Assembly: GCA_017396555.1 (NCBI GenBank)
Contig: JAFQLS010000019.1
Location: 1 to 46,176 of the forward strand
Direction: 5' to 3'
DNA: 46,176 nt
Source: Lachnospiraceae bacterium
GTDB lineage: Bacteria; Bacillota; Clostridia; Lachnospirales; Lachnospiraceae
The position numbers and the translations under genes were made by a program. The notes under the pieces were generated by a model. The model searched no databases. It was not told where the DNA came from and was given only the letters and a program-made list of their open reading frames with translations. Every line of letters starts with the position of its first letter. The stretch's first letter is position 1. Shown here piece by piece: positions 18,339-26,370 of the stretch.

Positions 18339-18974
18339 TTAACAATTTTTATTTGAGATGTTATTTAATTCATCTCTTATATTACTAATTAAATTAATGT
18401 TATTAACAACTCTGTTATGAGCTGAAGAAATTGTTCTATGCAATTCTTCAACGCTTTCATCTAAAATATCATTAACAACAACATAATCGTAATTTTCAAT
18501 TCCAACCGCTTCCTCGTTAGCTCTGCTCATTCTGGCATTTATAACATCAATAGTTTCTGTATTTCTGCCAACAAGTCTGCGTTTAAGTTCCTCTGCACTA
18601 GGCGGAAGAATAAATATCAAAACTGCATCTTCATACATTTTCTTTATATTCATAGCACCTTGAATCTCAATTTCCAATATAACGTCTTTGCCTGCTTCCA
18701 ACTGGCTATCAACATAAGCCCTTGGTGTACCATAATAATTATTAACATATTTTGCATACTCTATAAGCTGTTCATTTTTAATCATATTTTCAAATTCATC
18801 AACTGTTTTGAAAAAATATTCTCTGCCATCAACTTCGCCCTCTCTAGGCTGTCTGGTTGTGGCTGAAACAGACAAAGCATAATTATCATATTTATTAATA
18901 AGTTCCTTCATAAGTGTTCCCTTTCCGGCTCCTGAAAAACCGGAAATAACAACAAGAAGACCTTTTTTAGCCAT
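18339..18974 (-). CDS. gmk: guanylate kinase
   Basis: 211 residues, ATP + GMP to ADP + GDP. P-loop SGFSGAGKGTL near residues 11-21, GMP-binding SATTRQPREGEVDGREYFF, and a lid with LVGRNTET. Strong AAGGAGG ribosome binding site. Two bases separate it from the remA stop codon, and it is followed by rpoZ. Confidence 0.97.
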   Translation of the reverse strand: MAKKGLLVVISGFSGAGKGTLMKELINKYDNYALSVSATTRQPREGEVDGREYFFKTVDEFENMIKNEQLIEYAKYVNNYYGTPRAYVDSQLEAGKDVILEIEIQGAMNIKKMYEDAVLIFILPPSAEELKRRLVGRNTETIDVINARMSRANEEAVGIENYDYVVVNDILDESVEELHRTISSAHNRVVNNINLISNIRDELNNISNKNC

Positions 18975-18976
18975 AT

Positions 18977-19216
18977 CTATTCCTCCTTATATCTGGTTGC
19001 GATTGTATCAGGCATTAATGCTGACAAAACTATATGGTCACTATCCATAACTATAACTGATTTTGTCTTCCTTCCCTGAGTTGCATCAACTACATTTCCA
19101 TTATCCTTGCCTTTTTGAACCATTCTTTTAATTGGTGCTGATTCGGGACTTAATACAGCTACTATTTTATCAGTATTAACAACATTACCATAACCGACAT
19201 TCATTAATTTACCCAT
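18977..19216 (-). CDS. remA: RemA-like regulatory protein (DUF370)
   Basis: 79 residues. The DUF370/RemA family is recognisable from 'NVGYGNVVNTDKIVAVL', 'SAPIKRMV' and 'DATQGRKTKSVIVMDSDH'. In Bacillus subtilis RemA is a DNA-binding regulator of biofilm matrix genes; the family is conserved in Clostridia upstream of gmk, as here. Its targets in this organism are unknown. Confidence 0.93.
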   Translation of the reverse strand: MGKLMNVGYGNVVNTDKIVAVLSPESAPIKRMVQKGKDNGNVVDATQGRKTKSVIVMDSDHIVLSALMPDTIATRYKEE

Positions 19217-19230
19217 ATAGCACCATCCTA

Positions 19231-20109
19231 TTATTCAATATTTTGAACCTGTTCACGAATTTCTTCTATAGTATTCTTAAGTTCAATACCCATATTAGTG
19301 ATATCCATATCACTAGTCTTAGATAAAATTGTATTTGCTTCTCTATTCATTTCCTGTGCTATAAAATCAAGCTTACGACCAACACGGTCACCCTTCTTAA
19401 GATTTTCGTTCATATTTGATATATGACTTCCAAGTCTTACAATCTCTTCGTCTATACACACCTTGTCAGCAAACAATGTAACCTCTGCCGCTACTCTGTT
19501 TTCATCGATAGCAGCATTTTCCAAAAGTTCTTTAACCTTTAAATCAAGCTTTGCTCTATATTCTGTAAGAATCTGTGGTGAACGTTCTTCTATAAACGCA
19601 ACTATTTTCTGAAGATTTTCTGTCTTGTTTAAAAGATTATTTCTAAGATTCTCGCCTTCTCGCTCTCTAACTTTAACCATCTCATCAAGAGCACCCTTCA
19701 TGGCCTCAGTAACTAATTTTTCTAATTCTTCTTCATCAACAGGCTGTTCTTCCATAATAACAACCTCCGGACACCTTGCAATATAAGTTGCAGATGCATC
19801 ATTATGTACACCAAATCCCTCAGCTATTTTGCTTACAGTATCAAAATATTCCTTTGCAAGTGCTTCGTTATATTTGAGACAAGTACTACCTTCACTTAAA
19901 TCTTCATACGAAATAAATACATCAACCTTTCCTCGTTCCAAAACACCCTTAATAATATTTCTGATTTCTGATTCAAAGAAATATAATTTCTTAGGCAATC
20001 TAATATTAATATCTAGATATCTGTGATTTACAGACTTCATTTCTACTGTAATCTTACGATTATTATCAGAAATCTCGCATCTTCCAAATCCTGTCATACT
20101 TCTAAGCAT
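19231..20109 (-). CDS. yicC: YicC family protein (endoribonuclease-type)
   Basis: 292 residues. It begins MLRSMTGFGR, the diagnostic N-terminus of the family; an earlier in-frame ATG (20127) is rejected because a GGGAGGTGG site precedes the MLRSM codon. 'VEMKSVNHRYLDINIRLPK' in the N-terminal domain and 'KLDFIAQEMNREANTILSK' in the C-terminal DUF1732 domain are typical. Members are implicated in RNA turnover. First gene of the seven-gene operon ending with cinA. Confidence 0.95.
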   Translation of the reverse strand: MLRSMTGFGRCEISDNNRKITVEMKSVNHRYLDINIRLPKKLYFFESEIRNIIKGVLERGKVDVFISYEDLSEGSTCLKYNEALAKEYFDTVSKIAEGFGVHNDASATYIARCPEVVIMEEQPVDEEELEKLVTEAMKGALDEMVKVREREGENLRNNLLNKTENLQKIVAFIEERSPQILTEYRAKLDLKVKELLENAAIDENRVAAEVTLFADKVCIDEEIVRLGSHISNMNENLKKGDRVGRKLDFIAQEMNREANTILSKTSDMDITNMGIELKNTIEEIREQVQNIE

Positions 20110-20160
20110 AAGATTTCCACCTCCCAAAATACTTGCCCTTACAAAAGGACATCATTTCTC

Positions 20161-20189
20161 ATTATAATCTATTTACATCCTTACGTCAA
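20161..20189 (-). promoter_or_regulatory. promoter of the yicC-cinA operon
   Basis: TTGACG (20184-20189), 17 bases, TATAAT (20161-20166). It overlaps the rqcH promoter on the other strand. Confidence 0.75.
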
Positions 20190-20201
20190 GAATGATATAA
20201 T
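20172..20201 (+). promoter_or_regulatory. promoter of rqcH
   Basis: TTTACA (20172-20177), 18 bases, TATAAT (20196-20201). The two promoters interlock, so polymerase binding at one would exclude the other. Confidence 0.65.
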
Positions 20202-20233
20202 ATTCTCAATTTATTTTGAAAGGACATATAATT

Positions 20234-21970
20234 ATGGCATTTGATGGTATAACTGTAGCTGCTTTAGTAACAGAATTCAATAAATATTTTATAAATGGTC
20301 GAATTTTTAAAATCGCTCAGCCTGAAAAGGATGAACTATTTCTTACAATAAAAAACAACAAAGAACAATACAAGCTTCAAATATCTGCCGGTGCAACTCT
20401 GCCCCTTATGTATATCACCAACAAAAGCAAGCAGAGTCCCTTAACTGCACCTAATTTTTGTATGCTTCTTAGAAAACACATAAATAATGGTCGTATAATT
20501 TCTGTGACACAGCCTGAATTAGAGAGAATTATTGACTTCGAAATAGAACATCTGAACGAGCTTGGCGATGTATGCAGAAAACATCTCATTATAGAATTGA
20601 TGGGCAAACACAGCAACATTATTTTTACCGATGACAATAACAAGATTATAGACAGTATTAAGCATATTTCTGCATTAACCAGCTCTGTAAGAGAGGTTTT
20701 ACCGGGAAGAGAGTATTTTATACCCCAGACCACAGAAAAATCTAATCCTCTAACTATAGACAAGGATACTTTTATAGATAAAATTTTTACTGATTCTACC
20801 CCTATATATAAATCATTATATTTGAATTTAACAGGTTTAAGTCCTGTAATTTCTAATGAAATCTGTTATTACTCCGGAATCGATGCTGATTTACCGGCCA
20901 ATTGTCTTGACGGCAATAGCCGGATACATCTTTACAATATGTTTGAACAACTTATTGACAAGGTTAAAACTAAGCAGTTTGCCCCTACAATTTATTATGA
21001 TAATAATACACCTATTGAATTCAATGCATTTCCTCTCGAAATGTTTGCAACGAAATCATATAAAACCTTCAGCTCTATTAGTGAAATTTTAGAGACGTAT
21101 TATGCTCAAAAAGAGACAATAACCCGAATCCGTCAACGTTCCGCGGATTTAAGACAAATTGTTCAGACTGCACTTAATAAAAATTATAAAAAATACGATT
21201 TACAGTTGAAACAGCTTAAAGACACAGAAAAAAGAGATAAATACAAATTATATGGTGAATTACTTACTGCATATGCATATTCCATCGAAAATGGTTTAAG
21301 CGAAATCACTGTCAATAATTATTATGATAACAGTGAGCTTACTATTCCATTAAATAGCGAACTATCTGCTATGGATAATGCAAAAAAATATTACGAAAAG
21401 TACAACAAACTTAAAAGAACCTATGATGCTCTTACAGATATCATCAAGACAACACAGGAAGAAATTGAGCATCTTGAATCCATCAGTATTGCACTTGATA
21501 TAAATCCTGATGAAAACGCATTAAAGGAACTCAAAGAAGAACTTACACAATATGGATATATCAAAAGAAAAATTACTGATAAAAAGGCAAAGTTCACAAG
21601 TAAACCTATGCATTTTCGTTCAAAAGATGGATTTGATATATTTGTAGGTAAAAATAATTTTCAAAATGAAGATTTGACATTTAAAGTTGCAACAGGAAAT
21701 GACTGGTGGTTTCACGCCAAAGGAATTCCCGGTTCCCATGTTATTGTCAAATGTGATGGTAAAGAGCTGCCCGACTCCGTATTTGAAGAAGCCGGCAGAC
21801 TTGCTGCATATTTTTCAAAATCAAGAGGTCTTGAAAAAGTCGAAGTAGATTATGTACAAAAAAAGCATGTAAAGAAAGTTAATGGTGGCAAACCCGGATT
21901 TGTGATTTACCACACTAACTTCTCCATGCTTATTAATCCTGATATCAGCAATATAGAACAAATATCTTAA
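20234..21970 (+). CDS. rqcH: RqcH / NFACT family ribosome-quality-control protein
   Basis: 578 residues. The start is the ATG giving MAFDGITVAALV, preceded by GAAAGGAC, as in most family members; an ATG six codons upstream is less likely. NFACT-N (about 1-200), a coiled-coil middle (about 280-440) and the NFACT-R/DUF814 domain with DIFVGKNNFQNE, 'GNDWWFHAKGIPGSHVIVK' are present. It recruits tRNA-Ala to stalled 50S subunits and adds alanine tails to nascent chains; older annotations call it fibronectin-binding protein. Divergent from yicC; its stop lies 5 bases from the stop of glgA. Confidence 0.95.
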   Translation: MAFDGITVAALVTEFNKYFINGRIFKIAQPEKDELFLTIKNNKEQYKLQISAGATLPLMYITNKSKQSPLTAPNFCMLLRKHINNGRIISVTQPELERIIDFEIEHLNELGDVCRKHLIIELMGKHSNIIFTDDNNKIIDSIKHISALTSSVREVLPGREYFIPQTTEKSNPLTIDKDTFIDKIFTDSTPIYKSLYLNLTGLSPVISNEICYYSGIDADLPANCLDGNSRIHLYNMFEQLIDKVKTKQFAPTIYYDNNTPIEFNAFPLEMFATKSYKTFSSISEILETYYAQKETITRIRQRSADLRQIVQTALNKNYKKYDLQLKQLKDTEKRDKYKLYGELLTAYAYSIENGLSEITVNNYYDNSELTIPLNSELSAMDNAKKYYEKYNKLKRTYDALTDIIKTTQEEIEHLESISIALDINPDENALKELKEELTQYGYIKRKITDKKAKFTSKPMHFRSKDGFDIFVGKNNFQNEDLTFKVATGNDWWFHAKGIPGSHVIVKCDGKELPDSVFEEAGRLAAYFSKSRGLEKVEVDYVQKKHVKKVNGGKPGFVIYHTNFSMLINPDISNIEQIS

Positions 21971-21975
21971 ATATT

Positions 21976-23421
21976 CTACCAACCAATCAGCCAGCTGTAG
22001 ATATTCTCATATTTCCTAGCAGATGTATTCCATGAGAAATCTTCAGCCATGGCTCTGTCAACCATTTTATTCCACTCACGTTTTCTATCATAATATACTT
22101 TTTCAGCATAACGAATCGCTGCAAGCATCTCGTGTGCATTATAATTTGCAAATGAGAAACCTGTACCCTGACTTTCAAATTCATTATAAGGCTTAACGGT
22201 ATCTCTAAGTCCACCTGTTTCCCTAACAATAGGAAGTGTACCATAACGAAGACTCATTAACTGACTAAGTCCACAAGGCTCAAATAATGATGGCATCAAG
22301 AATGCATCACAAGCTGCATACACCTTATGTGACATATCTTCTGAATAATAGATATTTGCCGAAACCTTATTTCCATATTTCCAGTCAAAATATCTGAACA
22401 TATTCTCATACTTCTCTTCACCTGTACCAAGAACAACTATCTGAACATCATCCTGACATAACTCATCCATAATATGTGCAACAAGATCGAGACCTTTCTG
22501 ATCGGTAAGTCTTGAAACAAGACCAATCATCATTTTCTTATCATTTACCTCAAGTCCAAGTTCCTGCTGTAAAGCACGTTTATTCTTTACTTTTTCTTTT
22601 CTAAAGTTGATGTCATTATATTTAAAAGGAATTCTCTCATCTGTTGCAGGATTGTATTCGTCATAATCAATTCCATTTACAATACCACACAAACTATCTC
22701 TCCTTGCCCATAAAAGACCATTCAAGCCTTCTCCATAAAACTCTGTCTTAATCTCTTCTGCATAGGTTTCTGAAACAGTTGTAACAAAATCTGCGTATGC
22801 AATACCACCCTTTAACATATTTGCATCTTTCTTGACTGCAAGCTTATCAATTGAGAAATAATAATCAGACAATCCACTAATACCCTGAATAGTCTCGATA
22901 TCCCAAACACCCTGAAATTTAAGATTATGTATTGTCATAATCGATTTCATATTAGCATAGAATTCTCCACCTCTGAAACTATCCTTCATATAAACAGGAA
23001 CAAGTCCGGTCTGCCAGTCATGACAATGCACCAAATCAGGCTTAAATCCAAGTACCGGCAATGCTGATAATGCAGCACGAGAGAAAAATGCAAATTTCTC
23101 AATATCCCATTTTGTATCGCCATATGGTTTTGGTCCACCAAAATAATGTTCATTATCTACAAAATAAAATGTTACTCCCTCATGTACTAATTTAAACAAC
23201 CCCACATATCTGTTCATGCCTGCAAAATACATATAAAAATTAGTAATGTATTCCAACTGGCATGTAAAATGCCAAGGCATACACAAGTATTTAGGAATAA
23301 TAACCCTTACATCATATTCATCCTTGTTAAAGCATTTAGGCAACGAACCTACAACATCTGCTAATCCGCCTGTTTTAATAAAAGGTACTGCCTCTGACGC
23401 AACCATAAGTATGTTCTTCAT
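21976..23421 (-). CDS. glgA: glycogen synthase (ADP-glucose type)
   Basis: 481 residues, GT5 family, elongating alpha-1,4-glucan. KTGGLADVVGSLPK at residues 17-30 carries the ADP-glucose-binding Lys. 'HCHDWQTGLVPVYMK', 'GIVNGIDYDEYNPATD', 'GLVSRLTDQKGLDL' and the C-terminal 'LFEPCGLSQLMSLRYGTLP' (nucleotide-sugar Glu) are all present. Good GGAGGAG site. It is not next to other glycogen genes here. It converges on rqcH with only 5 bases between the stop codons and no room for a separate terminator. Confidence 0.97.
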   Translation of the reverse strand: MKNILMVASEAVPFIKTGGLADVVGSLPKCFNKDEYDVRVIIPKYLCMPWHFTCQLEYITNFYMYFAGMNRYVGLFKLVHEGVTFYFVDNEHYFGGPKPYGDTKWDIEKFAFFSRAALSALPVLGFKPDLVHCHDWQTGLVPVYMKDSFRGGEFYANMKSIMTIHNLKFQGVWDIETIQGISGLSDYYFSIDKLAVKKDANMLKGGIAYADFVTTVSETYAEEIKTEFYGEGLNGLLWARRDSLCGIVNGIDYDEYNPATDERIPFKYNDINFRKEKVKNKRALQQELGLEVNDKKMMIGLVSRLTDQKGLDLVAHIMDELCQDDVQIVVLGTGEEKYENMFRYFDWKYGNKVSANIYYSEDMSHKVYAACDAFLMPSLFEPCGLSQLMSLRYGTLPIVRETGGLRDTVKPYNEFESQGTGFSFANYNAHEMLAAIRYAEKVYYDRKREWNKMVDRAMAEDFSWNTSARKYENIYSWLIGW

Positions 23422-23457
23422 CGTAATTCTCCTCCATATTTCTTCATTTCTTTTTTA

Positions 23458-23500
23458 ACAAAAAAAGAAATGAGCCATAATATCTAATATTATAACTCAT
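23458..23500 (-). terminator. terminator of spo0A
   Basis: On the minus strand a hairpin (ATGAG / CTCAT and ATAATAT / ATATTAT with a 2x2 internal loop, 23470-23500) is followed by a T-rich run (23458-23469). Confidence 0.7.
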
Positions 23501-23517
23501 ATTCATTCTCATTTAAA
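23489..23517 (-). promoter_or_regulatory. possible promoter of glgA, overlapping the spo0A terminator
   Basis: TTTAAA (23512-23517), 17 bases, TATAAT (23489-23494). The -10 lies inside the terminator hairpin, so the start of transcription would fall within it. It is the only promoter-like pair close to glgA. Confidence 0.35.
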
Positions 23518-23531
23518 GTGAATTTTAAATT

Positions 23532-24332
23532 TTATTTTGCTTTATATTCCAATCTGATTTTATCTGCAATTAAAGCAATAAATTCCGAATTAGTAGGTTT
23601 TCCTTTTCCTTTATTTACCGTATATCCAAACAATTCATCAATTGTATCCATTTTTCCCCTTGTCCATGCAACTTCAATAGCATGTCTTATAGCTCTTTCA
23701 ACTCTACTTGCCGTAGTCTGATGCTTTTTAGCAATTGTCGGATATAATATTTTAGTTATAGAACCAAGCATTTCTGTATCATTAACTGACATAATTATTG
23801 CATCTCTTAAGAACTGATATCCCTTGATATGTGCAGGCACTCCTATTTCATGTATTATATTAGTAACATCACTTTCTAAATTTCTTTCTATATATTCGCT
23901 TTTACTTTCATTAGCATTAATCATTCTGTTTTCATGAACCTTTTTGCTTGTCATTCCCTTAACGTGTTTAATACGATTAATAACCATATCGTTATCAAAA
24001 GGTTTCATAATATAGTAGCTTGCACCCATTTCAAAAGCATCATCAGTTATTGTTTCCTGACCAATTGCAGACATTACAATAAATGTCGGATGTTTTTTTA
24101 TTGATTCATCTTTATTAACCTTTTCCATAACCGATAAACCATCAAGCTTTGGCATAATTATATCAAGTAACACAACATCCGGCTCTTTATTTTTAATAAT
24201 ATTAAAAACTTCTTCGCCATTAGATGCTTTTCCGACAACATTTATATCTTCATCGTTACTCAAAATATCATCTAACAGTTGTAAAATACGTTCATTATCA
24301 TCTGCGATAGCAACATTTAATTTCTCACTCAT
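23532..24332 (-). CDS. spo0A: sporulation master regulator Spo0A
   Basis: 266 residues. The receiver domain (about 1-120) shows the acidic pair in NVAIADDNE, the phospho-acceptor Asp in [13 protein letters not shown] and the Lys in MKPFD. The Spo0A-specific C-terminal DNA-binding domain has '[17 protein letters not shown]' and the recognition helix segment [18 protein letters not shown]. Phosphorylated Spo0A controls entry to sporulation and stationary-phase genes. The start is fixed by an in-frame TAA four codons before it, but the site just upstream is poor; the good AAGGAGG (24369-24375) lies 36 bases away behind a hairpin. spoIVB is not adjacent in this window. Confidence 0.97.
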   Translation of the reverse strand: MSEKLNVAIADDNERILQLLDDILSNDEDINVVGKASNGEEVFNIIKNKEPDVVLLDIIMPKLDGLSVMEKVNKDESIKKHPTFIVMSAIGQETITDDAFEMGASYYIMKPFDNDMVINRIKHVKGMTSKKVHENRMINANESKSEYIERNLESDVTNIIHEIGVPAHIKGYQFLRDAIIMSVNDTEMLGSITKILYPTIAKKHQTTASRVERAIRHAIEVAWTRGKMDTIDELFGYTVNKGKGKPTNSEFIALIADKIRLEYKAK

Positions 24333-24342
24333 TTTTCTCTGA

Positions 24343-24375
24343 CATTAGTATACAAAAATACTAATTAACCTCCTT
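24343..24375 (-). promoter_or_regulatory. spo0A leader: displaced Shine-Dalgarno, hairpin and short overlapping reading frame
   Basis: AAGGAGG (24369-24375) is followed by an 8-bp perfect hairpin (24344-24351 with 24358-24365). An ATG at 24343-24345 opens a six-codon frame (MSEKNE) that ends past the spo0A start codon. The hairpin may reduce the distance between the ribosome site and the start, or the small frame may couple translation. Confidence 0.4.
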
Positions 24376-24415
24376 ATTCGTTTTTATTGGTGTTTTATTT
24401 CCAATTGTATCCATA

Positions 24416-24444
24416 ATTATACATATAGAATTTTACTTCTTCAA
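24416..24444 (-). promoter_or_regulatory. promoter of spo0A
   Basis: TTGAAG (24439-24444), 17 bases, TATAAT (24416-24421). Confidence 0.6.
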
Positions 24445-24463
24445 CAATTTTCTATCGTCTTTA

Positions 24464-24490
24464 TTCGACAAATTTTGCCGTCATGTCGAA
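24464..24490. promoter_or_regulatory. two 0A-box-like sites upstream of spo0A
   Basis: TGTCGAA occurs on the minus strand at 24464-24470 and on the plus strand at 24484-24490, as an inverted pair about 20 bp apart and 20-45 bp upstream of the -35. This matches the Spo0A core site TGTCGAA and suggests autoregulation. Confidence 0.7.
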
Positions 24491-24498
24491 TTCTATAA

Positions 24499-25290
24499 CT
24501 AACCCACAAGAAACTTATATTTTTCTACACTATACAAAGGAATTAACGGAATAAGAATAGGCGTTTTCTTCACATATTCCTGATACTCAGGGTCATTACC
24601 ATAATTTCTATTCTGACGAATCTCTAATCTTCTTGCTCCTCCAAACATTATGTATACAATACAAAGATAACCAACTATTGCTGATAACCATTCAAGAACA
24701 CTGCCAAACGTATTTACTCCACATACAAATACTCCGGTCCAAAACAAAACCTCCCCTAAATAATTAGGGCATCTAACTATTTTAAACAAACCGGTATCAC
24801 AAAATCTATTCGGATTCTTGGCTTTTGACTTAGACTTCTGTATATCCGATGCCGATTCTAATAATATTCCCAAAAACATTATTACGCAGCCAACTATAGC
24901 AACTATATCGGTGCTTTTATTATGCTTCATTCTAAACAACACCGGTGATACCTGCATAGCATATAACGCTGCACAGCTTATCCATATAAAGAACTTTGCT
25001 ATAAATTTCATATCTTTTCCATCTTTAATTTCTTTTTTCATTGTATTTCTATATGAAGCGCTTCTTATCTCTCTTAGTAAAAGATAACCACCAAGCCTAA
25101 ATCCGTATACAATAAACAATACACACATAACTATCGTGTCAATCTTTAAATCATTTCTAAACATAATGAGCATAGCCGCTCCGAGACCAACCACTGAAAA
25201 TCCATAGCCTAAGGATATAAAATATATGTACTTATAATACCCTATCGAGCTGATAATTAATGCAATCAAAATTAATATTAAAAATTCCAT
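24499..25290 (-). CDS. DUF1295 membrane protein (steroid-reductase / isoprenylcysteine-methyltransferase-like fold)
   Basis: 263 residues with about seven membrane helices. The C-terminal signature 'FKIVRCPNYLGEVLFWTG' followed by 'YGNDPEYQEYVKKTPILIP' is that of DUF1295 and of related NADPH-dependent reductases and SAM-dependent methyltransferases of membrane substrates. It lies 21 bases after the MBL-fold gene and is the last gene of the unit headed by the Y-family polymerase. The reaction is unknown; a lipid or small hydrophobic substrate is plausible. Confidence 0.85.
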   Translation of the reverse strand: MEFLILILIALIISSIGYYKYIYFISLGYGFSVVGLGAAMLIMFRNDLKIDTIVMCVLFIVYGFRLGGYLLLREIRSASYRNTMKKEIKDGKDMKFIAKFFIWISCAALYAMQVSPVLFRMKHNKSTDIVAIVGCVIMFLGILLESASDIQKSKSKAKNPNRFCDTGLFKIVRCPNYLGEVLFWTGVFVCGVNTFGSVLEWLSAIVGYLCIVYIMFGGARRLEIRQNRNYGNDPEYQEYVKKTPILIPLIPLYSVEKYKFLVG

Positions 25291-25311
25291 ACTTTAATCT
25301 CCTTTATAAAT

Positions 25312-26160
25312 TTAAATAATAAAACTCTCTCCTGTAGAAATATACTCGACCTTATCCTTCATTATACACTTAATCTTATTAAAAGCTATATTTCCTGTGC
25401 AATGACAGGTATATAACTTATTTATCTTTTTTCCCACCAAATAATTGCATATTTCTTCTAGTTCATCATCACTATACATACATATTTCCGAACCATTCAT
25501 ATCTGATTTCATATGCAAACCACCTACAAATGCATAAATTTTCTTTCCCTTAAATATAGCCTCCATTTCTTTGTGAATATTTATAATACCCGCATGAGAA
25601 CAGCTGTTAAATACAACCAAACCCTTTTCTGTATCAAATACCAAGCTTAATTCATGCGAAAAGTCATCTAGTATATACTCTTTATCTCTCATTTTATATA
25701 ATTTACATCTCTCACCGATTTTCTCTAAACCTTTTGTATTATGTGGTACAACATAAATATTTTCGTATATTTTTGTAACACCATTTAAAAGTATAAATTT
25801 ATCCCTATTATTGCTATACATTTCCTTTTGCATACCAATATAATGTATTTTTCCACCTGATCCCGAATAATAATCACCTGTTATTTCTTCAAGACCATAT
25901 ATATCTTTCTTATACAAATCCAGAAATTTAACAAATCCGTCAGAATGATCATAATGTCCATGGGATAAAACTGCAAAATCGACTTGATTTAATTCAACAC
26001 CCAGCTTTTCTGCATTAGAAATAAACGCACCTGTACGCCCGGCATCAAGCAGTATCTTCTTATCTTCAAATTCAATGTAAATACTAAGTCCATGTTCACA
26101 AATATATTTATCTTTATACTTGTCTAACAGTGTATTTTCAATTAAAACCTTAAATTCCAT
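25312..26160 (-). CDS. MBL-fold metallo-hydrolase
   Basis: 282 residues of the metallo-beta-lactamase fold. The metal motif LSHGHYDHSDG (HxHxDH form) is near residue 65; further ligands are the His in NSCSHAGI and in FVGGLHMKSD, with an early ILLDAGRTG. The subgroup resembles the family named after the 7,8-dihydropterin-6-methyl-4-(beta-D-ribofuranosyl)-aminobenzene-5'-phosphate synthase of methanogens, whose bacterial members have no settled role. The start is 1 base from the stop of the small upstream gene. Confidence 0.85.
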   Translation of the reverse strand: MEFKVLIENTLLDKYKDKYICEHGLSIYIEFEDKKILLDAGRTGAFISNAEKLGVELNQVDFAVLSHGHYDHSDGFVKFLDLYKKDIYGLEEITGDYYSGSGGKIHYIGMQKEMYSNNRDKFILLNGVTKIYENIYVVPHNTKGLEKIGERCKLYKMRDKEYILDDFSHELSLVFDTEKGLVVFNSCSHAGIINIHKEMEAIFKGKKIYAFVGGLHMKSDMNGSEICMYSDDELEEICNYLVGKKINKLYTCHCTGNIAFNKIKCIMKDKVEYISTGESFII

Positions 26161-26161
26161 C

Positions 26162-26359
26162 TTAAAACTCCTGTACCTCTTCCCTGACTGTATATAATTC
26201 TTCTATTTTATCGGTAATATTATTAATATCATCTATTGATTCTTCGTATCCCTTTAAGGCAGCAAATGGCATAAATATCTTGGCTCTATCTAAAATGTCC
26301 ATCTTAGCTCTGCCTGAATCTGGTCTTTTCATTTTAATTATATCATCATAATTTCCCAT
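26162..26359 (-). CDS. small YolD-like protein, partner of the Y-family polymerase
   Basis: 65 residues. 'MDILDRAKIFMPFAALKGYE' is the pattern of short proteins (M..RA..F.PFAAL.G) regularly found directly after UmuC/UvrX-like polymerases in Firmicutes and related to YolD. It starts 11 bases after the polymerase stop. Probably an accessory or regulatory subunit in translesion synthesis; no biochemical role can be shown from the sequence. Confidence 0.75.
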   Translation of the reverse strand: MGNYDDIIKMKRPDSGRAKMDILDRAKIFMPFAALKGYEESIDDINNITDKIEELYTVREEVQEF

Positions 26360-26370
26360 ATTATCACCCT

